Of a stretch of 64,000 nt of DNA, positions 9,236 through 17,148 are shown piece by piece; position 1 is the first letter of the stretch, and each line of letters begins with the position of its first letter. The stretch spans positions 124,001 to 188,000 of the forward strand of contig NZ_JAKWFK010000007.1 of NCBI RefSeq assembly GCF_029522115.1. The letters run 5' to 3'. The translations under genes were made by a program, and so were the position numbers. This DNA is from Trinickia sp. Y13. Lineage in GTDB: Bacteria; Pseudomonadota; Gammaproteobacteria; Burkholderiales; Burkholderiaceae. Below the pieces are notes generated by a model. The model had not been told where the DNA came from. It did not search any database and saw only the letters and a program-made list of their open reading frames with translations.

Positions 9236-9844
9236 TCAGGCCGCGCGTGCTGCGTACCGCAGGCTGCTTCGCTGGCCGACGCGGTCGAGGACGATGTCGA
9301 CACAGGGCCCGATACCGATACGGCTCGTGTCCAGTGCGAGGTCGGGGTTGACGGGCGCCTCGTAGGGCGCGGTGATGCCCGTGAAATCGGGCAGCATGCC
9401 GCGGCGAGCCTGCCGGTAAAGCCCTTTGACGTCGCGGCGCTCGCACACGTCGAGCGGTGTCGCCAGATGGATTTCGACGAAGCGCGAGGGGCCGACGATT
9501 TTCGCGGCGAGCGCACGGTCCGCGCGGCGCGGCGAGACCAGCGCAGCGAGCACGACAAAGCCCGCCTCGTTGAAAAGCCGGGCAACCTCGGCTGCGCGCC
9601 GTACGTTCTCGCGGCGTTCGAGATCGCCGAAGCCGAGATCGCGCGAGAGGCCGCGCCGCAACTGATCGCCGTCTAGGACATAGCAGGCCCGCCCTTGGGC
9701 CGTGAGCCGCGCGGCCAGCCCACAGGCGAGCGTCGATTTGCCGGAACCGCTGAGGCCCGTCAGCCAGATCGTGTTTGCCGGCGCGGGGACGTTTGGCGAA
9801 TCCGCTGCCGTAGCGGCCGTGAGTTTGGAGTCTAGGTCGAACAT
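9236..9844 (-). CDS. cysC: Adenylylsulfate (APS) kinase under Hrp-box control
   Basis: This 202-aa protein should transfer the ATP gamma-phosphate to the 3'-OH of adenosine 5'-phosphosulfate, giving PAPS, in the cytosol. The P-loop GLSGSGKST is at residues 30-38. It is followed by the family's DGD-LR-GL-DLGF region, the RR-EN-RR segment and the F-EIHL--PLDVCE-RD-KGLY region. Length is normal for a stand-alone CysC. No sulfate-reduction or sulfotransferase gene is adjacent, so it is not part of a canonical cys operon. Instead a perfect hrpII/PIP promoter with TATGCT lies directly upstream and leaves a leader of only ~25 nt with a GGAAG ribosome site. PAPS could feed sulfation of a secreted molecule, or the protein may be an accessory paralogue of housekeeping CysC; the sequence does not decide. 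Confidence 0.93.
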   Translation of the reverse strand: MFDLDSKLTAATAADSPNVPAPANTIWLTGLSGSGKSTLACGLAARLTAQGRACYVLDGDQLRRGLSRDLGFGDLERRENVRRAAEVARLFNEAGFVVLAALVSPRRADRALAAKIVGPSRFVEIHLATPLDVCERRDVKGLYRQARRGMLPDFTGITAPYEAPVNPDLALDTSRIGIGPCVDIVLDRVGQRSSLRYAARAA

Positions 9845-9875
9845 GGCTATCTTCCGGTCGGGTGAGCGTAGCGCC

Positions 9876-9937
9876 AGCATAGGAGCCGCACGCGGCCGTT
9901 TCGCCCCGGTGGGCGAAGCCCTGTCGTGAACCGCGAA
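9876..9937 (-). promoter_or_regulatory. hrpII/PIP box promoter of cysC
   Basis: On the minus strand TTCGC (9937-9933), 15 nt, TTCGC (9917-9913), 31 nt, TATGCT (9881-9876). This is one of the best matches in the window, including a -10 one or two steps from TATAAT. Confidence 0.9.
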
Positions 9938-10140
9938 AAATTCGCTCCCCGCGCGTCGGCGCGTGAGCGTCGGCCGGGATTCGAAAAAATTTCGCCTGGA
10001 TTGCCCTAGGCTACTGATCATGAAGTCAAATCGAAGTCGACCGGCCGATCTCGTCGAGCGCATCGCCGGCTCGCCCCGCGGGAACCGCGAAGCTTGCCGA
10101 AGTCAAACCGACATTTCGAAATAGCCAGAGCCCGACACGC

Positions 10141-12087
10141 TCAATCGGGCGTGCCTGTCGCTCCTGCAGAGTCGGGCGAGGCAACGGGCTCCGCTGCGGG
10201 CGCCTGTGCATATTGGCGCTGCTCCGCACGGCTCAGGAGTGCGAGCAACGACGGCTCATGCAGCTTGTCCAACATATTTTTGATTTCTCCCTGGCAGTCC
10301 TCATCGGCATCTTCATGCCATAGCTCGTTTAGTCTTGCGAGCAGTTGCTCGACCTCTCCACGGGCGACGTCGTCTTCTATATCCCAAAAACAGTTCGAGA
10401 TTCGGGTCGATATGGAAAAACTGCGATCCCACCGCACCAGCTTTTCGTAACTATCGTGCATTTGGTTTCGAGGAGTAAGCTGTCCGAAAAATGGCTCGCG
10501 CAACAGCTCCTCGGACGACGGCCTGCTTTCCGGAGGCTTCCGAACCATACTCGATACGACAGAGAGCATTTCCGCCTTATCCTCGCTCGTCATCGCCGCC
10601 AGTTCTTCCGCAAAGGGAAACGCCTCGATGGTCAACAGTTGATCATCGAAGCCTCTTACCCCAGGTTCGAATGTCGAATCTTTTAAAAAATGCGCAAATA
10701 ATTGACCGGCACTATAAATGTCGCTCCTCTCGTTCGCAATCGACATGGACAGCGAGTCTGTGTACCCCTTCGCGCCCGGCTGTCTTCTTTTTCCCATTTC
10801 AGTTCCGTTACCCATATCGATCAGCTTGAATATCTTTTGATCCCGATCGTACATCACATTGCTAATCGAAATGTCCGAGTGCGCTACGCCCTCGTCCGCG
10901 CACCGCGCGATTGCGATAAGAACATCGGCTACGACCTGCTTCGCGAGGTCTACATACTCCCGATCGGTGATCACGTTTGCTCCCAGACCCGCCATGCCCT
11001 TATCGATTAATTCTCTGACATTCTCTCCGTCTATTTTCTCGCAAAGTATTCCAAATTCGCCATCAATTTCGACTAGCTCGTATACTTGCATCACGTGAGC
11101 AGTTCGGGTCAGCGCGGCAGTGATTTGAAATTCGTTGATGATGGATTGCTTTTTCTCGCGAATCAGAGATTCGATTGCCGCGACGTGGGACGTTAGATCG
11201 CCTCGAAGTGTTGCATATAGGTCACGGGGCAAAGGATTGTGCGGGTCGGTTCGCAGGATAGCCTTGAAGACGAACTCCCTCCCAAGATTCTTCCCGTTCT
11301 TGATCAGGTCTTCCGAGAGCCTTACCGAGTAGGCAGTCCCGTATCTCCCGCTTCCGAGCCGCTGCTTGAGAGATTGTGCCGCGTCGAGCGACGTAGGGGA
11401 GCCCGCCAGGCGCACCTGTCGGAATCCGGCGTTGGCCTCGGCGGCGCCAGGCTTCATCGCGGCTAGTGCGGCGGCCAGGGTCTGCTTGATCGGCTCTTGA
11501 CTAAGCGTGGCGACCAAACTGGGGCTCAGTGTATCGAACGCAATCTGGTCGCCGCTCGCTTGTCGTCGGTGCCTGCGCGCGGCCCTAAGCATCCTATCGG
11601 GACGACCCGATTCAGATGGATCGAAGGGCGCCCGGGGCTTCTCGGGAACGCGATGTTCGCTCATAAAAGAAATCGATCGCCGATAGGATTGACTCGGGGG
11701 CAACGCCGGGCGGGGAGGTGCTGCCCGTACCGGGGTGAACGGCATACGGGGACTAGGAAGGTCTGCACGTCGTTGCCGCGTGGGCGTTGCGGGCCCGGCT
11801 TCGGGCGTCGAGTCACCATCGCGCTGACGCTTGAACCCGAATCTGGGCGATGCCAACGGCACGCTCGAGGCCGGATGCTTCCCTCGAGGCGTCCCGGCTT
11901 GCGTCGACACGGCCAGCCTCGAACGCGCCGAGGTCGCACCTTTTGCCGGTGATGGCCTCAGGTTGGCGAAAGCGGGGTGCGCCGGCGGCAGCGGCCGTTC
12001 ATCGGCAATTCTCGCCTCTGGCGAGCGCTCGTCAATGCTCCCGTAAGAATGGGCGGGTACGTCAAGAGGCGGCAGATTGGTCTTCAT
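10141..12087 (-). CDS. Eukaryotic-like protein kinase, Hrp-controlled, probable T3S effector
   Basis: This 648-aa protein has a long disordered N-terminus (residues 1-200; Pro, Ser, Arg-rich) and a kinase fold from about 240 to 540. Visible kinase elements are the glycine-rich loop GSGRYG at 245-250, the beta-3 lysine in FVFKAI (Lys275), a candidate alpha-C glutamate (Glu319), the catalytic loop HSDISISN with His403, Asp405 and Asn410, a metal-binding Asp424 in DMG (canonically DFG), and Asp456 in DIYSAG. HRD has become HSD, which marks a non-RD kinase of the kind seen in bacterial effector kinases. An in-frame TGA just upstream of the ATG fixes the earliest start. The centre of the gene is visibly less G+C-rich than its neighbours, suggesting acquisition. 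A perfect Hrp box lies ~240 nt upstream, so a secreted host-targeted kinase is a strong inference. Confidence 0.88.
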   Translation of the reverse strand: MKTNLPPLDVPAHSYGSIDERSPEARIADERPLPPAHPAFANLRPSPAKGATSARSRLAVSTQAGTPRGKHPASSVPLASPRFGFKRQRDGDSTPEAGPATPTRQRRADLPSPRMPFTPVRAAPPRPALPPSQSYRRSISFMSEHRVPEKPRAPFDPSESGRPDRMLRAARRHRRQASGDQIAFDTLSPSLVATLSQEPIKQTLAAALAAMKPGAAEANAGFRQVRLAGSPTSLDAAQSLKQRLGSGRYGTAYSVRLSEDLIKNGKNLGREFVFKAILRTDPHNPLPRDLYATLRGDLTSHVAAIESLIREKKQSIINEFQITAALTRTAHVMQVYELVEIDGEFGILCEKIDGENVRELIDKGMAGLGANVITDREYVDLAKQVVADVLIAIARCADEGVAHSDISISNVMYDRDQKIFKLIDMGNGTEMGKRRQPGAKGYTDSLSMSIANERSDIYSAGQLFAHFLKDSTFEPGVRGFDDQLLTIEAFPFAEELAAMTSEDKAEMLSVVSSMVRKPPESRPSSEELLREPFFGQLTPRNQMHDSYEKLVRWDRSFSISTRISNCFWDIEDDVARGEVEQLLARLNELWHEDADEDCQGEIKNMLDKLHEPSLLALLSRAEQRQYAQAPAAEPVASPDSAGATGTPD

Positions 12088-12291
12088 CGCGATTCACTTA
12101 GAATATTTTTGCCGGGTTTGTAGCCGGAAAGACACATCGCGCGCTCGTCCGTCGATATTTTCCTCGGCCCCCGCACCCAGCTTGGGGATGGCGTGGCGCG
12201 TCATGCGCCATTCGAATACCGCAAGCCAAATTGTTGCGAGGCACCGCACGGCCGTGTCTCGATGCATGTGGCGGACGACGCGCATGATCCG

Positions 12292-12353
12292 AGGCTAATC
12301 GGCATCTCGCCACGATGCCGGCCATCCACCGAAGAATGCGCGCGGCAAGCGAA
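12292..12353 (-). promoter_or_regulatory. hrpII/PIP box promoter of the kinase gene
   Basis: On the minus strand TTCGC (12353-12349), 15 nt, TTCGG (12333-12329), 31 nt, TAGCCT (12297-12292). The kinase ATG is ~200 nt downstream, so the transcript has a long leader. Confidence 0.87.
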
Positions 12354-12475
12354 CCCCGGTCTTCAACGGCAACAAACGAACCTAAAGACCCACTCGCGAA
12401 CGGAACCCGAACCGGTGAATCTTGGCGCCAATCGCGGGGTGTTGAAAAATTTATGAATCCCCGCCGCTCCGCTGC
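12354..12475. other. Core of a divergent pair of Hrp promoters
   Basis: The 483-nt gap between the kinase and the JmjC gene holds two back-to-back hrpII/PIP boxes, one facing left (12329-12353) and one facing right (12476-12500), separated by ~120 nt. Apart from these I see no convincing gene in the gap. Confidence 0.7.
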
Positions 12476-12537
12476 TTCGCACGCATGGATGAACATTCGT
12501 TGTGCGCGCGGTGAACCGGGCACGGCGCGTCTATCGT
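12476..12537 (+). promoter_or_regulatory. hrpII/PIP box promoter of the JmjC gene; decides its start
   Basis: TTCGC (12476-12480), 15 nt, TTCGT (12496-12500), 31 nt, TATCGT (12532-12537). Transcription should begin near 12545. This excludes an in-frame GTG at 12502 as the start of the following gene. Confidence 0.9.
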
Positions 12538-12570
12538 CCAGGCTCATCGAAACCTCGCGGACGCCCCGAG

Positions 12571-13725
12571 ATGGACGCCATGAACCTTGCCGTTACGCCG
12601 ACGCGCGCCGCACGTGCGTTGTCGATCCTGCCCGATGCGGCGCCGGAACTGCTCGAGCTGAGCATCGAGCGCGTGGCGGAACACCATCTGCCCTGCATGG
12701 GGCTGCGCCGCGTACGCCTTGTCGTCACCGGCGAACCGGTGCTGAGCACGACGCTCGAGATGGGCGAGACGCTCGTTGCCGTCGCCGACGACGTCGTGCC
12801 GGACGCCACCGTGACGTTCGCACCCGAAACGCTGCGAGCGGCGCTCGACGCCCCGCGCCTGTTCGATGCGCGCATTCCCGAGTTTGCTTCCGGCATCCGG
12901 ATCGAAGGACATGAACTGACGGCGCAGTATCTGCTGCAACTGCTCAAGCGCCCCGAGCCGCGCGTGCTGACGCGCTTCGGCTATGCGAGGGAGCTTGCTC
13001 CGCGTTGGCTGGAGCATGTCCCCGAATGCGACACGCCGGATCCGGCGCGTGTGGTCGAGTCGCTCGTCGCAAGCATCCCGCTGCGCCTGCGGGGTGCGCT
13101 TCACTGGCCCGCACTCGACTGGTCGCTCGAGGAACTGATTGCGCGCCATGGTTCCATGCCGCTGCGGCATGACAGCGTGGCGGGCCGTCCCGAAACGCTG
13201 GGCGATTTTCTCGGGTCGTGGCGCAGCGCGGCGGCCGGCGCCGACGCGCCGTATTCAGCCGGCTGCCCGCTCTCGGCGCAATTGGCTGCGCTGTTCCCGT
13301 TCCCGCTGTTTGCGGCCGGCGCCTATCACCCGGTCGCCCAGCTCTGGGCCGGCGTGCGCCGCGAGCACACGCTCGTCACGCCGCTGCATTGCGATATCGC
13401 CGCCTCGTTTCTCGCGCAGGTGCATGGCCGCAAGAAGTTGTGGCTCTACGCCCCATGGCAGCGCGAGCTGCTTTATCCAATCGAGGGGTTCAACACCTAT
13501 CAGCCGTGCTGCGTCGATGTGGCCCGACCGGATCTCAGGCGCTTTCCGCGGTTTGCGCAAGCCCGTCCGATCGAGGTGATCGTCGAGCCCGGCGATCTGC
13601 TCGTGATTCCGACGGGCTGGTTCCATTGCGTCTGGGCGCTCGATGACGTGATTTCGGTCAGCCGCTTCATGGACGATACGTGGGCCGTGACGAAGCATGC
13701 GGCTGTTCAGCGGGCGTCTGCCTGA
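12571..13725 (+). CDS. JmjC/cupin-type Fe(II)/2-oxoglutarate oxygenase
   Basis: This 384-aa protein has a C-terminal cupin_8/JmjC-like domain. The metal ligands are visible as H-x-D at His273/Asp275 (PLHCDIAASF) and the distal His352 (GWFHCVW), in the family order, with a basic segment (GRKKLWLYAPW) in the expected 2-oxoglutarate-binding region. Such enzymes hydroxylate protein side chains or small molecules using Fe(II), O2 and 2-oxoglutarate. The N-terminal ~170 residues are unassigned. There is no export signal. The start at 12571 is set by the promoter's -10 at 12532-12537; a second ATG at 12580 is possible. The Gly/Pro/Tyr-rich gene begins 35 nt after the stop and is presumably co-transcribed, making its product a plausible substrate. 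Confidence 0.87.
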   Translation: MDAMNLAVTPTRAARALSILPDAAPELLELSIERVAEHHLPCMGLRRVRLVVTGEPVLSTTLEMGETLVAVADDVVPDATVTFAPETLRAALDAPRLFDARIPEFASGIRIEGHELTAQYLLQLLKRPEPRVLTRFGYARELAPRWLEHVPECDTPDPARVVESLVASIPLRLRGALHWPALDWSLEELIARHGSMPLRHDSVAGRPETLGDFLGSWRSAAAGADAPYSAGCPLSAQLAALFPFPLFAAGAYHPVAQLWAGVRREHTLVTPLHCDIAASFLAQVHGRKKLWLYAPWQRELLYPIEGFNTYQPCCVDVARPDLRRFPRFAQARPIEVIVEPGDLLVIPTGWFHCVWALDDVISVSRFMDDTWAVTKHAAVQRASA

Positions 13726-13760
13726 CGGGCAGCCCCGTATCTCCAAGAGGAACCTTACTC

Positions 13761-14768
13761 ATGCCAGACGATTTTCGCATCGGCTCGCACTCGCCGGCGA
13801 TCGATTCACCCGCCAGTACGCCGTCGTCACCTGCGTCGCCTCACTCGCCCCCCGGATCGCGGCCCTCGCCGCCGGCTCCGAGCTCGACCTCGCATTCGGC
13901 TTCGTCGTTTGGCCGCCTCGGTCATCTGAGGGACGTCAACACGGCGCGCATGCAACGCGCCAACGCCTCGCCGCGCGCGGGCCAGACGAGCGGCACCTCC
14001 GGCGCCGCGCATCCGCTACCTGCCTCGTCGCGCGCCTCGGAGACGCCGCACGACACGAGGTTCAAATACGGCAAGCACAATGTGCCGCCGTTCAAGCGCG
14101 CGCATTTCTTCGGCTTCCCCCGGCCGCTGCGCACCCGCTTTTCGGCCCCTTGGCCGCAAAGCGGCGGCAATGAGCATTTCAATCGCGGTTTCAACTGGGG
14201 TGCGAGCGGTGGCTTCGGCGGCGGCCTTGGCGGCATCGGCCGCTTCGCGCTGCCGGCCATGGGCATGTTCCTTGGCGCGGACCTCGGCATGATGGCAGGG
14301 GCCACACTCGGGGCGGACTTTCTCATGCCCGGCTGTTTCATGCCGGGCCTTGATTTGGGGCTTGGCCTCATGGGCGGGGCGGCGCTCGGCGCGCTGGGCT
14401 GGGAGGCCGGCCGAATGTTCAACCGGTTTTCGGGCGGGCAATCGTCCGGCAGCGCATACCAGGCCCACTACATGCATCCGCCTTACGGTGGTGCCGCGGA
14501 ACCGCCCGCGCAAGGCTATGCGCAGCCTTACGGCCCGAATCCCACGCCGTACGCGAGTGCAATGCCCGTCCAGGGCTACGCTCATCCGCCGCAGTACCCG
14601 CCGACCTATCCGGCCTACACGCCCTATACGCCGTATCCCGCATACGGTGGCGGGTACGGGAGCGGGCCGGGGTGGGGGTCGATGTTCGCGGGCGCGGCGT
14701 TAGGGGGCCTCGGCTTCGGTATCGGCGAAGCGATCGGCGCCGATCTCATGTTCGATGCGATGTTCTGA
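13761..14768 (+). CDS. Ser/Pro N-terminus plus Gly- and Pro/Tyr-rich low-complexity protein (335 aa)
   Basis: The start ATG at 13761 is preceded by AGAGGAA. Residues 1-50 are Ser/Pro-rich with no hydrophobic signal. Residues ~130-215 are Gly-rich and partly hydrophobic, with glycine-zipper-like spacing (GGFGGGLGGIG, then GLGLMGGAALGALGWEAG). Residues ~235-310 are Pro/Tyr-rich with short YP, YTP and YA units. The end returns to a GAALGGLGFGIGEAIGAD segment. It lies 35 nt behind the JmjC oxygenase gene in the same Hrp-controlled transcript. Composition resembles harpins and surface-active secreted proteins, but I recognise no family. The Pro, Tyr and Asn residues are the type of side chains a JmjC-family hydroxylase could modify; that link is inference. 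Confidence 0.82.
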   Translation: MPDDFRIGSHSPAIDSPASTPSSPASPHSPPGSRPSPPAPSSTSHSASSFGRLGHLRDVNTARMQRANASPRAGQTSGTSGAAHPLPASSRASETPHDTRFKYGKHNVPPFKRAHFFGFPRPLRTRFSAPWPQSGGNEHFNRGFNWGASGGFGGGLGGIGRFALPAMGMFLGADLGMMAGATLGADFLMPGCFMPGLDLGLGLMGGAALGALGWEAGRMFNRFSGGQSSGSAYQAHYMHPPYGGAAEPPAQGYAQPYGPNPTPYASAMPVQGYAHPPQYPPTYPAYTPYTPYPAYGGGYGSGPGWGSMFAGAALGGLGFGIGEAIGADLMFDAMF

Positions 14769-14820
14769 CCGACGATGCGGTTTCCGCCGCATTCGATCGC
14801 GCCGAACCGATCGGGAACAA

Positions 14821-14846
14821 CCGGCCCTGCCAGCGGGTAGGGCCGG
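14821..14846. terminator. GC-rich hairpin between convergent genes
   Basis: An 8-bp perfect stem, CCGGCCCT (14821-14828) paired with AGGGCCGG (14839-14846), sits between the convergent ends at 14768 and 14856. It lacks a T tract, so it is at best a weak bidirectional terminator or a transcript-end stabiliser. Confidence 0.4.
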
Positions 14847-14855
14847 AGACGTCGA

Positions 14856-15233
14856 TCAGAAGTTGATCGTGATGCTGCCGTGCAGCGGCATGCCCCCGTT
14901 ATCGAGCAGCGGGTTGTTGTTGAACGGGTTGTTGTCCGGCATTCCATTGGTGGCGCTACTCGGCATTGCGCCGGGCATCCCGCCGGGCATCCCACCGGGC
15001 ATCCCACCCAGCATCCCGCCGGGCATGCCGCCCCCCATCCCGCCGGGCATGCCACCGCCCATGCCTCCCATCATGCCGCTGCCGTTTTGCTGCGACATCT
15101 CCATCATCATCATCAACAACATCATCATCAACTCTTCCAACATCATCATCATGGAAGAGGAGCCCGACATACCCGACATGCCTGGAAGCATGCTGGTCGA
15201 GCCCGGACTGCCAATTGCGCTTACGCCGTCCAT
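14856..15233 (-). CDS. Met/Gly-rich Hrp-box protein (125 aa), possible harpin-like helper
   Basis: The ATG at 15233 has an excellent AAGGAGG ribosome site. The protein is extremely rich in methionine and glycine. Residues ~27-50 form a Met/Leu/Glu helix ([19 protein letters not shown]), followed by a series of GGMP/GGMGG units and an Asn-rich tail containing NNPFNNNP. There is no Sec signal. A TTCGC-N15-TTCGG box lies at 15414-15438, ~180-205 nt upstream. Gly-rich, Cys-poor, Hrp-controlled proteins are typical of harpins, but the methionine content is atypical and no family is recognised. The clean ribosome site and promoter argue that this low-complexity sequence is a real gene. Confidence 0.8.
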   Translation of the reverse strand: MDGVSAIGSPGSTSMLPGMSGMSGSSSMMMMLEELMMMLLMMMMEMSQQNGSGMMGGMGGGMPGGMGGGMPGGMLGGMPGGMPGGMPGAMPSSATNGMPDNNPFNNNPLLDNGGMPLHGSITINF

Positions 15234-15376
15234 TGCAACCTCCTTCGAAAAAGATCGATCAAGAACGTTTTGCCGCAGACAGGGCGCGCTTGCACAAGCC
15301 GCGAGGCGCATCGCTGGTGAGCAACTGGCAATCGATAATTGGCAATTGGCAGGCGGGACCGGCATGGCGGCGATTT

Positions 15377-15438
15377 CAGTTAAGCACTGGGGCGTAACGG
15401 TCCTATTGCGCATCCGAAGCGCACGGCGGAAATGCGAA
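15377..15438 (-). promoter_or_regulatory. hrpII/PIP box promoter of the Met/Gly-rich gene
   Basis: On the minus strand TTCGC (15438-15434), 15 nt, TTCGG (15418-15414). At 30-31 nt is TTAACT/TAACTG (15383-15377), an imperfect -10. The box lies between the sigma-like regulator's stop and the 15233 start. Confidence 0.82.
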
Positions 15439-15521
15439 GCGATGGTGTTCGCGCGAGCTTGGGCGGGCAGAGCAGACGCCAAGCGGCGCCAGCTTGCCGA
15501 GGAACGGCGGCAGGGCCGGCC

Positions 15522-16880
15522 TCAGGCGTACCCGTGCTCGCCGAGCATCGCCAGCCGCGTGCGTAGCTTGCCGCGAGCGCGGTGCAAGCGAGCCTTGACG
15601 GTCGTCACCGGGCACCCGGTGATCTGTGCGATCTCGTCGATCGAATGGCCGAACAGGTAGGCGAGGGCCATGGCGAGGCGTAGGTCTTCGGAGAGCACAT
15701 CGAACGCTTTGGCAAGCAGATCAGGCGTCTCATGATCGTGCCAATACTCAAGCACGGCGTCGGGGTTAGCCAGCTCCACGTCGAGCAGAGTGTGCCGTTG
15801 CTCGCGCAGCGCCTTCAGCGCGCAGCGGTAGGCGATGGCCATCAGCCATGTCGAGACCGCACATTCGGCGCGGAACTCGCGTGCCTTGTTCCACACGACG
15901 AGAAACGTATCGTTGACGATTTCCTCGATCAGCGAATCGTTCGCGGATAGCCGGCGCACGAAGCGAGAGAGACGCGCGCGATAGAGCTCGTAAAGCCGCG
16001 CAAGCGCCGACGGTTCGCCGGCCGCAATGCGCGCGACGAGCGGCCGGTCGGGGTCCGTCAGGGGCGCCGTGCTCAGCGGTGAATCGACAGAAAAGCCGCG
16101 GCTGCCGTTCAGCGCATCGAACTCGGCACGGACCGCGCGCTGGCCCCGCGCGTCGCCGATCTCGTGCAACGTGCCGATGATGCCGACGATCCGTCCCGTG
16201 GGGTCATGAAGCGTTCGCTTGTATAGACGCACGGGACGCACGCCGCGTGTGGCGTGCCGCATGCCGGTCGCGTAGATCTGGGTGCCGCCGCGCGCGAACA
16301 GTTCGAGGTCGGCTCGATGGTAGGTGAGCGCGAGGTCGGACGGCGCGATATCGTAGACAGTCTTGCCCTGAATGCCTTCGCGGCCGGCGCCGAGGAAACG
16401 TTCGAAACGATGGTTGGCGCCGGTATAGAGGCCATTGACATCCTTCAGGAACACGGGCGAGTCCATGCCGTCGACGAAGCCGAGCAGCCGTGGCAGGTCG
16501 GCGCCGTCTTCGCGCGCGAGGCGCATGAGCTGCACCTGATCCTTCGCTCGCTTGATGATCGGCGCCGGGCGTTCGAGATCGGCGCGACAGGCCGCGTCGT
16601 TTGCACCCTGGGCCACCAGCGAGATGACGTCCTGCGCACGCAGTTCGGGCAGCACCGGGATGAGGTAGCCGTCGGGGCCGGCGTCGGCGCGCAGCCTGCC
16701 GAGCTCCGAGGCGGCATCGGCGTTCTCGCAATCGACAAAGATCACGGCCGGCGAAGCGGCGGCGATCGCCAGGGACGGTTCCAGCCTGCGCACACCGTGC
16801 GAGCGTACCGCACGCGGTATCGGGCGGTCGGCCTGGCTGGACCAGAAGAGACGAGGTTCCGTCGCGTTGCCCACGGTCAT
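15522..16880 (-). CDS. REC-like / PAS / sigma-70 (ECF-type) fusion regulator
   Basis: This 452-aa protein appears to be a sensor fused to a sigma factor. Residues ~1-115 look like a degenerate receiver fold (AVIFVDCENADA, then LIPVLPEL). Residues ~130-255 form a PAS domain (SPVFLKDVNGLYTGAN, GKTVYDIAP, IVGIIGTLHEIGD). Residues ~275-345 resemble sigma region 2 (LYELYRARLSRFVRRL, EEIVNDTFLVVWNKA), and ~385-445 resemble region 4 (AMALAYLFGHSIDEIAQITG, then TTVKARLHRARGKLR). Typical ECF sigma factors are ~180-200 aa with no PAS. I prefer ATG 16880, which has AAAGGA upstream; an ATG at 16898 lacks one. No Hrp box precedes it. Its ligand and regulon are unknown; the anti-sigma at 50831 is not adjacent. 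Confidence 0.87.
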   Translation of the reverse strand: MTVGNATEPRLFWSSQADRPIPRAVRSHGVRRLEPSLAIAAASPAVIFVDCENADAASELGRLRADAGPDGYLIPVLPELRAQDVISLVAQGANDAACRADLERPAPIIKRAKDQVQLMRLAREDGADLPRLLGFVDGMDSPVFLKDVNGLYTGANHRFERFLGAGREGIQGKTVYDIAPSDLALTYHRADLELFARGGTQIYATGMRHATRGVRPVRLYKRTLHDPTGRIVGIIGTLHEIGDARGQRAVRAEFDALNGSRGFSVDSPLSTAPLTDPDRPLVARIAAGEPSALARLYELYRARLSRFVRRLSANDSLIEEIVNDTFLVVWNKAREFRAECAVSTWLMAIAYRCALKALREQRHTLLDVELANPDAVLEYWHDHETPDLLAKAFDVLSEDLRLAMALAYLFGHSIDEIAQITGCPVTTVKARLHRARGKLRTRLAMLGEHGYA

Positions 16881-17148
16881 TTCTTGTGTTCCTTTCATGT
16901 TTCAGGCGCTGCGCTCGAAAGTGTCGCGGAGTAGAGGAAAGTCGGTTTTACCTGCCTGAGTCTGAGATCGGGACGCATTACCTGTGTTAACGGTAGCGCG
17001 GCGCTCGATTTGCAGGGTGACATACGTAGGGGTAATCCTGGTCAGGATTTCCTCGATGGACAGAAGCGCCCTATGCAACCAAGCCAACCGGCGAGCCTGC
17101 CGATCGGGCAGGGCGCGGGGTCGAACGGGGCCCGGTGCACCCATCGCG
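16881..17148. other. Intergenic region upstream of the PAS-sigma gene
   Basis: 268 nt with no supported gene. It must contain the promoter of the minus-strand sigma-like regulator. I see no paired Hrp box, hairpin with T tract or other recognisable element. Confidence 0.4.

Noticed and set aside
12094-12285. 63-codon minus-strand frame in the kinase leader
   Set aside because: Its ATG would lie at or before the predicted transcript start, it has no ribosome site, and its composition is arbitrary; treated as untranslated leader.
12502-12570. Longer N-terminus for the JmjC protein from a GTG at 12502
   Set aside because: The GTG is upstream of the -10 hexamer at 12532-12537, so it would not be in the Hrp transcript.
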